Part shown: positions 9,082 to 16,951 of the stretch, piece by piece | How the letters are laid out: every line of letters starts with the position of its first letter | Position numbering within the stretch: position 1 is the stretch's first letter | Program-made: the position numbers and the translations under genes | Notes under the pieces: model-generated | Told to the model about the DNA's origin: nothing | Databases searched by the model: none | What the model saw: the letters and a program-made list of their open reading frames with translations, nothing else | Assembly (NCBI GenBank): GCA_036278935.1 | Contig: DASUKA010000003.1 | Coordinates: 1-39,150 of the forward strand | Source of the DNA: DASSNR01 sp036278935 | GTDB lineage: Bacteria > Gemmatimonadota > Gemmatimonadetes > Gemmatimonadales > Gemmatimonadaceae | Reading direction: 5' to 3' | DNA length: 39,150 nucleotides

Positions 9082-10052
9082 TGCGGCGTCGTGATGGTGA
9101 TGAGGATGGTGACGGTCTGGGTCGGGAAAGCGGGATCAGAGGGTCCGCCGGCCTGCGAGCCGCCCACCGGTGCAATGGAAATCTGGTTCACCCCATTCAC
9201 GGCCGTGGACGTTGCGCGGGCGAGCGACCCGACGCGTGTCACGGCGCTCACGGGCGCCGGCGATGTTTGGGCCTCCGCCCCGCGCATGCGCACGCCGGCC
9301 TGTTGGAAGCCTGGATCGAGGCGCAGCGCACTCTGAAACTCGCGCGTCGCTGCACTGTAGTTCCCCTCCACATCGAATCGCACGCCGCGGCTGTAGGCGA
9401 GCAACGCCGAGATGTTCTTCGTGGGGCGCTGCTCCACAGCGGCGCGCTCGGCAGGCGAGAGCGTGACGCCGAGTTGGTCGAAGAGCCGGAACGCGAGCGC
9501 CTTCTCGGCGCTCAGAATGTCATCGAGCGGCGCGCTCGCCGACACGGCTTGCCGGATCTGCTGCGTGGCCGCATTGGCGACGCGTGCCTCGATCATCAGT
9601 TGCGAGCCGGGGCGCATGGCGAGGTTGCCCACCACCAGGCGACGTGCCCCCACCAGCTTGCCCACGCGGGGCGCCGTGGCGCTGTCTACGCGTCCGGAGG
9701 CCGCCAAGTGCAACTCGCCGAGCAGAGCATCCAGGCGCAACCGGTCCACCACCTGCACCTGGCTGCTGCGAGCCAGATCGGTCATGAGCAGATCGGCCAG
9801 TCCGTAGGCGAGCGGCGCGATGAGCGTGTCGCTGGACGCGACGTCGAACGGGGCGACCCCCAGCGTGTGCGCCGGGAGCGTGGCCGGGTTGATAGCGCGC
9901 TCATTGGCAATGGCGGCGCGCGCCGCGGAATCCGCCGCCGCGCGCCGGGGGGCGATCTGGCCCGGAGGCATGGGCCGGCACGCCGCGAGCGCCAGTGCGG
10001 CCGCGAGGCCGGCCGGACCGCGCCGGAGTAGGTGATACGCGCGCTGCATCAT
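9078..10052 (-). CDS. CsgG-like lipoprotein with TPR segment
   Basis: 324 residues. The lipobox ends at Cys25 (ALALAAC). After an Ala/Arg-rich stretch comes a CsgG-family domain at about 62-190: LGVAPFDV, GLADLLMTDLA, VVDRLRLDALLGEL, PRVGKLVGARRLVVGNL, MIEARVANAATQQI. It parallels the CsgG-like protein at 6929-7723 but with low identity. Residues 215-255 look like a TPR (LLAYSRGVRFDVEG, AATREFQSALRLDPGF). The C-terminus is a Thr/Pro/Val-rich tail. Its ATG overlaps the stop of the RCC1 lipoprotein gene (ATGA) and its stop overlaps the barrel's GTG, so the three genes form one translationally coupled unit. It probably acts at the inner leaflet of the outer membrane. Confidence 0.85.
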   Translation of the reverse strand: MMQRAYHLLRRGPAGLAAALALAACRPMPPGQIAPRRAAADSAARAAIANERAINPATLPAHTLGVAPFDVASSDTLIAPLAYGLADLLMTDLARSSQVQVVDRLRLDALLGELHLAASGRVDSATAPRVGKLVGARRLVVGNLAMRPGSQLMIEARVANAATQQIRQAVSASAPLDDILSAEKALAFRLFDQLGVTLSPAERAAVEQRPTKNISALLAYSRGVRFDVEGNYSAATREFQSALRLDPGFQQAGVRMRGAEAQTSPAPVSAVTRVGSLARATSTAVNGVNQISIAPVGGSQAGGPSDPAFPTQTVTILITITTPQ

Positions 10053-11920
10053 GGGAGAACTACCGCGGTTGGAGTGGAATGGTCGTCCAGGTCATCGAAC
10101 CCCCCGAAGGTGGAGCCCCAACAGTAGAGCCCGGCGCCGGCGGCCGAGGAGATGCCGCACATGGCATCGAGGCCGGCGGCCAGCGATCGGAAGTGTACGC
10201 TGCCCGACACTTGCACCGGCGTCGTGCTCTGCGACTCGGCGTTGTTGTCACCCAGCTGACCGGACGAGTTGTCGCCCCAGCAGTACGCGGTGCCGTCCGT
10301 GGTCAGCGCGCACGCGTGCGTATCGCCCACCGCCAACTGCGTGAAGCTGAGACTGCCTGATACCGGGCCCGGAAAGGACCGGGTGGTCGTGGTGCCATCG
10401 CCCAGCTCACCGTACGTGTTGTCGCCCCAGCAGTAGACTGTCCCCGTGTTCTGCAGACCGCACGCGAAGAAATCGCCGACACCAACTTGCGTGAAACCGC
10501 CCCCCTCGGTCATCAGCAGCGGGGTATCGGACTCGGTGAGCCCGCTGACCGTATCACCCGGCAGCGAGCCCCAGCAGTAGATCAGACCGGTCGTGCTCAC
10601 GCCGCACGTGCTCTCCCAGCCAGCGCTCACCTGGGTGAACAGGACGCTGGTGCGCACGGCGGTCGGCACGGCGCGCTCCGTCTCCGTGCTGTCGCCGATC
10701 TCGCCCCAGACGTTGTCGCCCCAACAATAGGCGGCCTGGCTGGAAGTAAGGGCGCAGGTGTGATCGAGGCCCGCGCTCAGCTGCGTGAAGACGAGCGAGG
10801 TGCTCACCGGCGTGGGCGCCGCGCGGGACGTGGTGGTGCCATCGCCGAGTTGGGATGACGAGTTGTCGCCCCAGCAATACGCGGCGCCGGCCGGCGTGAG
10901 CGCGCATGAATGGATGTATCCGGCGCTCGCCAGCGAGAACGTGTTCGAGCCCACCACCGCGGTCGGGAAGTCGACGAATAGCGAGTCGATGGAACCGGTG
11001 CTGTCCGTGTACAGGCTGCCGTTGCCCACGGCGCCATCGTAGTTGTAGCCCCAACAATACATCCGCGCAGGGTTTCCCCGTAGCCCGCAGATGTGCAGCC
11101 CGCCAACGGCCGCCACGCTCACGGAATCGAAGGGCGCGAACACGGTCACCTGCGTCGTGTCCGATGCCGAATCGACCTGCAGACTCACGCTGGTCGTACC
11201 GGCCGCGACTGCGGTCAGGAGCCCCGCGGAGGAGATCGTGGCCACCTGCTGGTTGCTCGACGCCCAGGCGACGGTGTGTTTGGTCAGATCAGTGATCTGG
11301 TTCCCGTTGGCATCGAATACCGTGGGCGTGAGTCGCAGGGTGTCGCGCACCATCATGCGCGCGTCGGTGGGGTCCACCTCGAGGAACGAGATTCCGGCGC
11401 CTCCGACCGAGATGGTCACGGTGGGCGCCACCACCGTCTGCCCCGGGCTGGCGGGAGTGTCGAGCTCCACGGTATCGCTCGTCACCGGCTGCCCTGTACC
11501 ATCGAGCAGACTCAACTGCACGCCGAGGAAGCATCCCCCGCTGCCGGCGCCGATGCGCTGCGGATCGGCCAGGCACTGGCCAATCTCGACAACCACGGGC
11601 TGTTCCGTGGATGCGCCCGGCGTGACCCCGACGCGCGCCGGATCGCTCCGAAGCGCCACCACGCTTCCATCGTTGTGGCGATAGAAGACGCTGATGCCGA
11701 CCGCTTCCTCCTGGCCGGAAGAGAGGCCGACCAGCTGCGCGTTGACCCGTAGGTGCACCGCATTCCGCGCGTCAGGGGTGAGCGCGTCGTTGAGGCACGC
11801 CGCCAGCGCCAGCAACAGCGCGCCGGCCGCTACACCGCGCAGGGAAGCGCTGCGCACAATGTGGTGCCACGCGCCCGCGGGATGCACGAGCGGCGGCGGA
11901 GCAGTGTTGATTTGAGGCAT
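10049..11920 (-). CDS. Lipoprotein with novel N-domain, Big2 and seven RCC1-like repeats
   Basis: 623 residues and the first gene of the minus-strand operon. The lipobox ends at Cys42 (LALAAC). The 41 residues before it are long, so initiation at an in-frame GTG (residue 22) is possible. Residues 43-150 form the domain shared with the gene at 1-995, with Cys116 and Cys130 spaced identically. A Big2 fold spans about 185-268 (WASSNQQVATIS). Seven RCC1-type units follow, each with CxxxxxxGxxYCWG, matching the gene at 3405-4901 unit for unit; this implies duplication. It is probably displayed at the cell surface or held in the periplasm. No ligand can be inferred. Its stop overlaps the start of the CsgG-like lipoprotein. 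Confidence 0.85.
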   Translation of the reverse strand: MPQINTAPPPLVHPAGAWHHIVRSASLRGVAAGALLLALAACLNDALTPDARNAVHLRVNAQLVGLSSGQEEAVGISVFYRHNDGSVVALRSDPARVGVTPGASTEQPVVVEIGQCLADPQRIGAGSGGCFLGVQLSLLDGTGQPVTSDTVELDTPASPGQTVVAPTVTISVGGAGISFLEVDPTDARMMVRDTLRLTPTVFDANGNQITDLTKHTVAWASSNQQVATISSAGLLTAVAAGTTSVSLQVDSASDTTQVTVFAPFDSVSVAAVGGLHICGLRGNPARMYCWGYNYDGAVGNGSLYTDSTGSIDSLFVDFPTAVVGSNTFSLASAGYIHSCALTPAGAAYCWGDNSSSQLGDGTTTSRAAPTPVSTSLVFTQLSAGLDHTCALTSSQAAYCWGDNVWGEIGDSTETERAVPTAVRTSVLFTQVSAGWESTCGVSTTGLIYCWGSLPGDTVSGLTESDTPLLMTEGGGFTQVGVGDFFACGLQNTGTVYCWGDNTYGELGDGTTTTRSFPGPVSGSLSFTQLAVGDTHACALTTDGTAYCWGDNSSGQLGDNNAESQSTTPVQVSGSVHFRSLAAGLDAMCGISSAAGAGLYCWGSTFGGFDDLDDHSTPTAVVLP

Positions 11921-12231
11921 TCAGGGGGATGGGGCAGGAACGGAAGGTGCAACAGTGCGCTCCGGCCAAGCGAAAATCAAGCCATCCACAGTCGCGCAAC
12001 ACCCCGTCACGCCGGCAACCGGTTGGGGGACGGGCAGATATCTGGTGATCGCGCGCGCAGGCAGGCCGCGCGGCGCGACGCCTATCGCGCGGCAGCACGG
12101 GTCTCCGTGTTGCGCTCGCGCAGTGCTTGTCGTTGCATGATGGCAGCGCGGGACGCGATCGCCGGATGCCGGTTGCGGATTCGTCGCCGCCATGCAATTT
12201 CTCATATCATGGGAATGAGCCGCCCCCGCCA
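11921..12231 (+). other. Divergent intergenic region, 311 bp
   Basis: No gene is supported here. The region separates the minus-strand envelope operon (start 11920) from the plus-strand tail-anchored protein (start 12232) and must hold both promoters. I could not identify convincing -35/-10 pairs. It contains a perfect 10-bp palindrome at 12016-12025 (CAACCGGTTG) and a 9-bp hairpin at 12092-12113. A longer in-frame extension of the plus-strand gene crosses its right part, but it reads like non-coding sequence. Confidence 0.6.
12092..12113 (+). other. Hairpin in divergent promoter region
   Basis: The arms GCAGCACGG and CCGTGTTGC pair over 9 positions (one G-T wobble) around a GTCT loop. No T-run follows, so a terminator is unlikely. 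It could be an operator or a leader structure about 120 bp upstream of the 518-residue protein gene. Confidence 0.4.
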
Positions 12232-13788
12232 ATGACCAGTACCGAGCTTTCGTCCAAGTACACGCTGCTGAAGTGCGTCTCGCAGAGCGATGCGCGCAGC
12301 TACAATGCCTTGCAGTCCGCGACGGATCAGGTGGTCCTGGTCCACTTCCTTGACCACGAGAACGCCGCCGAGCACGATGCGCTGCTCTCGCTGGTGCACC
12401 GGTTGAGCCCGCAGGATGCTGCGAAGGTCGTGGAGATTGCGGAGGTGGACAACGCGACGGTGGTGGTGACGCATTTTCTGGAGGGCTTCGTATCGCTCGG
12501 TGCGTGGCTGGCACCGCGCGCCGGGCCGGAGCGGGGCACCACCGGCGAGATGGCGGTGCCGCCGGCGGTCACCGCACCCCCTCAGGCACCGACGCCGGCG
12601 TCATCGGCGCAAGCGACGCCTCCCGCGTCGCCATCGGCCGCCGCGCCGGGCGAGTTCACCCGGATGTTCCAGTCCGGCTCCCTTGGCGCGAGCGCCCCGC
12701 CAGAGGGGGCGCCGCCAGGGCGCGCAGCAGCGGCCCCGCCACCCGTGATGCAGGCCGCGCCGGCTCCTCCGCCGCCCGCTCGGGCCGGTGCCAGCTTCAC
12801 GGAGTTGTTCGCGCCGCCTCCGCGCCCGGTGAATCCCACCGGGCCGATCGCGACGTCCCCGCCGCCCGCGCCCACGTCATCGCTGGGCGAGAACACAGGC
12901 CTCACCCCCGCCGCACCAGCGGCCCCTGACACGGGCTCGGCGAAGCCCTCCTCCGCGCAACCAGGCAGCTTCACCCAGATGTTTGGCGCGTCCTCGGTCG
13001 TGAGCAGTCCCACTGGCGCCTCACCCGCTCCAGCGCGCGGAGCGCCAACCCCCGCCAGTCCGCTCACTCCTCCTGCCCACGTCCCTGCGCGCGAGCGACC
13101 CACTCCGCCCGTCCAGGCACCGGCAGCTGGATCGGCGGCAGCCACCGGTCGGGCTGCTGTCACGGCGCCGCTGTCGGCACCCACGCCGCCAGCCGCGCAG
13201 TCGTCTCCTCCGCCAGTGGCGGCGCCTGGTGAGTTCACCCGTCTCTTCCGGGCAGGCCCAGCGCCCTCCTCCACGGAGAGCGGTCTGGCCGCGTCGAGCG
13301 CGTCCGCGTCCCAGCTTCCATCGCTCGACGAGCTTGCCCGGCGGCTCGCGGCCGACGCGCCGCTGGCGCCGGCCGCGTCGCGACCGGGACCCCGCGCGCC
13401 GACTGCCGGAAACGCGCCGGTCATCACGCAGCCGAACGCGAGCACACGCCCATCTGATGATCTGATGGAGCTGGAGATTCTCCCGCCGTTGGGAGATCCG
13501 CTCACTACGCCGTCGGCGCCGCCTGCACCGCCCGTGCCGAGCGAATACACGCGCATCATCAGCACTCCCGTCCGCCCGTCGACGGTGGGCGCGGCCGGTG
13601 GCGGCTCGGCCACTCAGCCCGCGCCTGCCCCTGCCCCCGCCGCCCCGAAGCTCGAGGTCCCCAAGATCGCGGCGCCGGGCGAGCTGCCGGCGCCGCGGAA
13701 ACCGAGCTACCTGCCGCTCATCCTGCTGTTGAATGGTGTCGTGCTCGCCGCCATCGCCCTGGTCGTCTATTTCCTTCTGGCTCGATGA
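12232..13788 (+). CDS. Tail-anchored Pro/Ala-rich protein with five FTxxF-type motifs
   Basis: 518 residues; function not recognised. Residues 1-95 form a compact domain beginning KYTLLKCVSQ. It has the rhythm of a kinase N-lobe (strand-turn-strand, then VVLVHFLD) but no ATP-binding Lys and no catalytic loop, so it may be a degenerate kinase lobe. A roughly 390-residue Pro/Ala/Ser-rich linker carries five spaced copies of one motif: GEFTRMF (140-146), ASFTELF (187-193), GSFTQMF (245-251), GEFTRLF (333-339) and SEYTRII (437-443). A single hydrophobic span (about 494-516) ends right at the C-terminus, so the linker faces the cytoplasm. The Thr in each motif is a conceivable phosphosite. The ATG at 12232 was chosen because the 35 codons upstream look non-coding. 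I recall similar linker motifs in acidobacterial hypothetical proteins. Confidence 0.75.
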   Translation: MTSTELSSKYTLLKCVSQSDARSYNALQSATDQVVLVHFLDHENAAEHDALLSLVHRLSPQDAAKVVEIAEVDNATVVVTHFLEGFVSLGAWLAPRAGPERGTTGEMAVPPAVTAPPQAPTPASSAQATPPASPSAAAPGEFTRMFQSGSLGASAPPEGAPPGRAAAAPPPVMQAAPAPPPPARAGASFTELFAPPPRPVNPTGPIATSPPPAPTSSLGENTGLTPAAPAAPDTGSAKPSSAQPGSFTQMFGASSVVSSPTGASPAPARGAPTPASPLTPPAHVPARERPTPPVQAPAAGSAAATGRAAVTAPLSAPTPPAAQSSPPPVAAPGEFTRLFRAGPAPSSTESGLAASSASASQLPSLDELARRLAADAPLAPAASRPGPRAPTAGNAPVITQPNASTRPSDDLMELEILPPLGDPLTTPSAPPAPPVPSEYTRIISTPVRPSTVGAAGGGSATQPAPAPAPAAPKLEVPKIAAPGELPAPRKPSYLPLILLLNGVVLAAIALVVYFLLAR

Positions 13789-13891
13789 GAGGGCGGTGCG
13801 CGGCGCATGCCGGCCGGCCGCGTGCCATCGCACGCGAGATGACGCCGACGTGAACCGCCGGTCCTGAGCACGCGAGCAACGAGGAGCATCG

Positions 13892-14242
13892 ATGGCGGAC
13901 GGCATCGTCATTCTCCGCACCTACGCGAACGAGTACGAAGCCGACCTGGCGCGAGCCATCCTGGAGGCGCACGAGATTCCCGCGCTCGTCCTGCGCGATG
14001 ACGCGGGCGGCATGTACCCATCGCTCACCTTCATCCACGGCGTGCGGCTGGCCGTGCGGCGCGAGGACGCGCGTGACGCGCTCGAGTTGCTGGACGCCGC
14101 CGCGTCGACGCCCGACGAGGAGGCCGCCGATCTGGAAGCCAACGATGGCTTGGACGACGACGACCTGGAGTCTGATGACTGGGACGAGGACTCGGACGAA
14201 GAGGGCGAAGAGGGCGAAGAGGGCGAAGAGTGGAAGCGATGA
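13892..14242 (+). CDS. DUF2007-family protein with acidic tail
   Basis: 116 residues. The N-terminal 75 residues match the DUF2007 / putative signal-transducing protein fold: VILRTYANEYEADLARAILEAHEIPA, LRDDAGG, then LAVRREDARDALELL. Members are small ferredoxin-like domains with an unproven signalling or metal-binding role. Residues 78-116 are almost entirely Asp/Glu/Gly, encoded partly by a 9-bp tandem repeat. GAGGAG lies 8 nt upstream of the ATG. It follows the FTxxF protein by 103 bp on the same strand. Confidence 0.82.
   Translation: MADGIVILRTYANEYEADLARAILEAHEIPALVLRDDAGGMYPSLTFIHGVRLAVRREDARDALELLDAAASTPDEEAADLEANDGLDDDDLESDDWDEDSDEEGEEGEEGEEWKR
14198..14230 (+). repeat. 9-bp tandem repeat in coding sequence
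   Basis: The unit GAAGAGGGC occurs about 3.7 times, encoding repeated Glu-Glu-Gly in the acidic tail of the DUF2007 protein. Slippage would change tail length without a frameshift because the unit is a multiple of three. Confidence 0.9.
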
Positions 14243-14339
14243 GGGCGAGCGGTTCAGGACAACCGCGCGGCTGATGTTCGCGCTCCCACGCACGGGGACC
14301 ACCCGCCCGCAGCAACGAGACGATGCACCATGACAGGAA

Positions 14340-14369
14340 GCGGGCCCGGTATGGCCGCACCGAGCCCGC
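14340..14369. terminator. Probable bidirectional terminator hairpin
   Basis: Arms GCGGGCCCGGT and ACCGAGCCCGC form an 11-position stem with one internal mismatch and an 8-nt loop. It sits between the convergent DUF2007 gene (+) and the glycine-zipper lipoprotein gene (-). The following T-tract is weak. Confidence 0.55.
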
Positions 14370-14413
14370 CTCGTCTTCGCTATCGCTTCACTTCGTGCTG
14401 TAGCAGCGGCGCG

Positions 14414-15052
14414 TTACTGAAGCGCCACCTCCTCAGTCGACTGCAGCGTCATTTCCGTGCCCTGCGGGAGCACGGCCTGCACCTCGCCCGTTCCCAGGGA
14501 AATTGCGGTCCCGGCCGCGGCGCCGAGTACGCCTCCGAGCGCGATCTTGGACAACTCGCCCCCGCTGAGGATCGCGCCAAGCGCCGCACCGGCGGCCGCC
14601 CCGATCCCCGCTTTCTTGAGCGTCTGGTTCTCTGTGTCACCACCCTGCGTCTTCAACTTTGTGGCGGTCACCTTGGCGTTGAAGGGATAACTCTGTCCGT
14701 TGATGGTCAGGCTGTCGAACGCGAGCTGGATGGCGGCCTGGTCGCCGGCATGCTCCGAGGCATGCAGCCCGGTGACCACGCCGTGCACCGTGGCGCCCTG
14801 AGGCACCACCACCGTGCCGCTCTGCGCGTACACCGGCGTCGCGACGGTGGCCGTGAAGTGATCACCCACGCGACTCTGCGAGGTGCCGAGTGTGCGGTCG
14901 AGCGTGGCCTGCAACGTGGTGCCTTCCGGAATGGTACTGGCGTTCGGGAGTGTCTGCGGCGCCACCTCGCCGCCCGATTCCACCTTTGCGGTCCGCGCGC
15001 ATCCCCCCGCGACGAGCGCCGCCACAGCGATACCGATCATTACCCTGCGCAT
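14414..15052 (-). CDS. Glycine-zipper lipoprotein
   Basis: 212 residues from an ATG preceded by GAGG. The alternative upstream start lacks this and would spoil the signal sequence. The lipobox ends at Cys18 (ALVAGGC). Residues 40-140 are beta-rich (IPEGTTLQATLDRTLGT, GTVVVPQGATVHGVV, FNAKVTATK), a pattern seen in conjugation/TrbI-like and YMGG-type proteins. Residues about 148-187 form a glycine zipper (AGIGAAAGAALGAILSGG, LGGVLGAAAGTA) that can pack helices in or on membranes. A final strand (VQAVLPQGTEMTL) follows. It is probably an outer-membrane-anchored envelope protein. The family is common but functionally undefined. Confidence 0.82.
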   Translation of the reverse strand: MRRVMIGIAVAALVAGGCARTAKVESGGEVAPQTLPNASTIPEGTTLQATLDRTLGTSQSRVGDHFTATVATPVYAQSGTVVVPQGATVHGVVTGLHASEHAGDQAAIQLAFDSLTINGQSYPFNAKVTATKLKTQGGDTENQTLKKAGIGAAAGAALGAILSGGELSKIALGGVLGAAAGTAISLGTGEVQAVLPQGTEMTLQSTEEVALQ

Positions 15053-15188
15053 GAATTCCTCACGATCCGAGACGCGCCCGAGAATGGGCAAGTTGCAGAC
15101 CAGCAAGGAGTTGTGATGCGTATGTGATAGCAGGAGTGACGCGGATCACGAGGGTCGAACCGGCCATGCTCGCCTGGCGCTCGCCGGG

Positions 15189-16034
15189 TTACACCGGCAC
15201 CGCCACTCCAAGCAGCTGCGTGAGCGCCCCGCGTACCACATCGGGCTGATCGAGCATCACGAAGTGCCTGGCTCCCTTGATGCGGATCAGCTCCGCGTCC
15301 GGAATGTCCCACGCGAGACGCTCGGCGTAGTCCACAGGAAGGAAGGCATCGTCCTCGCCCCATAGCACGAGCGTCGGCGCCGTAATGCGCGAGAGGAGCG
15401 GCACGATCTCCATCGTCTGGTTCACGTCCAGCGATTCCGCATCGCGCTCGAGCGAGTGCATGCCGGCCGCCGTGGCGTACGGCGCGAGCAGACTCTCCAG
15501 CAGATCGTCGTCCGGAGCTGACGCGAACGCGCCATCGCGCAGCCCGCGCACCATGGCCGTCATCTTGTCCCGCCTCGACATATCTCGCGCAGCGTGCGGA
15601 AGCCCGCGGCGCCACATCGATTCGGTGGGCCAGGCGTCGTAGCACACGCTGTTCATCACGCACAGCCGCGCCACGCGTCGGGGAAAGTGCGTCGCCAGCC
15701 GCAACGCCACCCCGCCGCCCACATCGTGCCCCACGATCGTCGCCTGCTCCACGCCGATGACCTGCATCCACGCATCCACCATCGCGGCCTGTTGCGCGAT
15801 GGAGCGGTCGAACCGGTCGCTCCTGTCGGAGAAGCCGTAGCCGAGGAGATCGGGAATGAGCAGGCGGCTCGATGCGGACAGCTCGTCGAGCTGATGATGC
15901 CAGAGATACCCCCATGTGGGGATGCCATGCAGCAGGACGACGGGGTCGCCGCTCCCCTGGTCGACGTAACTCACGAAGCGATCGCCGAGCGTCGTCACGC
16001 GTTGCAGCGCCTGAAAGTCGCGCCATGCCATCAC
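15189..16034 (-). CDS. Alpha/beta hydrolase with Asp nucleophile (haloalkane dehalogenase / epoxide hydrolase-like)
   Basis: 281 residues, full alpha/beta-hydrolase fold. The oxyanion motif HGIP (36-39) is followed by the nucleophile elbow GHDVGGG, so the nucleophile is Asp104 rather than Ser. This is typical of haloalkane or haloacetate dehalogenases and epoxide hydrolases. The likely acid is Asp229 (GEDDAF) and the base His257 (GARHFV). The Trp that commonly follows the nucleophile in haloalkane dehalogenases is Val here, so halide binding by that residue is absent and the substrate is uncertain. Its start overlaps the stop of the upstream DehI-type gene by 4 bp (ATGA), so the two are translationally coupled. 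A role in dehalogenation is inferred from motif plus neighbour. Confidence 0.88.
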   Translation of the reverse strand: MMAWRDFQALQRVTTLGDRFVSYVDQGSGDPVVLLHGIPTWGYLWHHQLDELSASSRLLIPDLLGYGFSDRSDRFDRSIAQQAAMVDAWMQVIGVEQATIVGHDVGGGVALRLATHFPRRVARLCVMNSVCYDAWPTESMWRRGLPHAARDMSRRDKMTAMVRGLRDGAFASAPDDDLLESLLAPYATAAGMHSLERDAESLDVNQTMEIVPLLSRITAPTLVLWGEDDAFLPVDYAERLAWDIPDAELIRIKGARHFVMLDQPDVVRGALTQLLGVAVPV

Positions 16035-16951
16035 GCCACCTCCGCCGTCGTGCGTGGTGAAGCGCGGCGCGCGGCGCGTGACTCGGCGGCAAAGGGCGAG
16101 CGCGCGAGCGCATCGAGCGGCTGCCAGTCCGTGGCAAAGAGCATGACGTTCATCAGTGTGCCGGGCAGCGCGTCCTCGTATTCGGCCGTGATGCTGGCGG
16201 CCGTCTCCATGTCTGCCTGCCGTCCCTGGAAGTATTCGGGCGGGAGCCGGAGCGGCAGCGGAAGCGTGCGGGCAAGCGAGCGGGCCGTTTCGCGCACGCT
16301 GTCCACCGCGTCGCGGAATTCGTCGCCCCTGGTGAGCGGGCGGAGATGCGTCCAGGCCGCGGTGAAGTAGTCCGGCCAGAGGGCGAGCGACCGGTACACA
16401 TCGTCAGCGGCGGTCGTCTTCATGGTTCTTCGGACGTCCCGGAAGAGATCGCGAAGCTGCTTGTCGTCGGGGCGCTCGTCCACCAACGCCATCGGATACA
16501 TGCGGGGCGGCACGCCGCGTTCCACCAGCTCGGTGGCCACGGCGCCCTCGCGGCCGATGTACTCGCCGTCCAGCGCCAGGCGCGCGGCCGCGGCGAGCAG
16601 CAGGAGCTTTGGCGTGAGGTAGCGATGGAGATCGAGCGCCGCGCGAATCTGAAACGCGCGCGACTCCGTGGGCTCGAAGTGCGTCACGGCGCCAAGTGTC
16701 CCGAGGGGATGCGCTGCGTGCGCGGCCGCCTCGCGAACGTGGTCCGAGGCATCCTCAAAGGCGCGTGTCTCCAGATTGGGGCGCAAAGCGCTCCACATGG
16801 CGTCCAGCACGTGCTCCGCGCCGGCCCAACTACGGAAGATGGCGCTCACCCCGCTCGCGCGGAGCACCTGCCGAATCTGATGATAGATGAAGGCCGTTTC
16901 ACCCGTTGCCTCGTACATCGACACGGCCGCCGGCTTGGTCTGGCCGAGCAT
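16031..16951 (-). CDS. DehI-family 2-haloacid dehalogenase-like protein
   Basis: 306 residues from an ATG with GGAGG 6 nt upstream; the frame is open for 25 further codons. The sequence resembles the group I alpha-haloacid dehalogenase DehI, an all-helical enzyme that hydrolyses D- and L-2-haloacids by direct water attack and is built as a fused pseudo-dimer. The internal duplication is visible. Residues 21-76 (IRQVLRASGV, IFRSWAG, AMWSALRP, HVREAA) align with 166-224 (VRRTMKT, VYRSLALWPDYF, AAWTHLRP, SVRETA). Asp194 in WPDYF is the likely equivalent of the catalytic Asp, and Trp42 of an active-site aromatic. These assignments come from memory of the family. The gene overlaps the alpha/beta hydrolase downstream. 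Confidence 0.83.
   Translation of the reverse strand: MLGQTKPAAVSMYEATGETAFIYHQIRQVLRASGVSAIFRSWAGAEHVLDAMWSALRPNLETRAFEDASDHVREAAAHAAHPLGTLGAVTHFEPTESRAFQIRAALDLHRYLTPKLLLLAAAARLALDGEYIGREGAVATELVERGVPPRMYPMALVDERPDDKQLRDLFRDVRRTMKTTAADDVYRSLALWPDYFTAAWTHLRPLTRGDEFRDAVDSVRETARSLARTLPLPLRLPPEYFQGRQADMETAASITAEYEDALPGTLMNVMLFATDWQPLDALARSPFAAESRAARRASPRTTAEVA

Noticed and set aside
6929..10052. Curli biogenesis locus
   Set aside because: Two CsgG-family proteins are present, but no curlin repeats or CsgB, E or F homologs are visible, so the curli label is unsupported.
3405..11920. Regularly spaced repeats that could suggest a CRISPR or other DNA repeat array
   Set aside because: The repeats are diverged, about 150 bp apart and keep the reading frame; they encode RCC1-like protein units.
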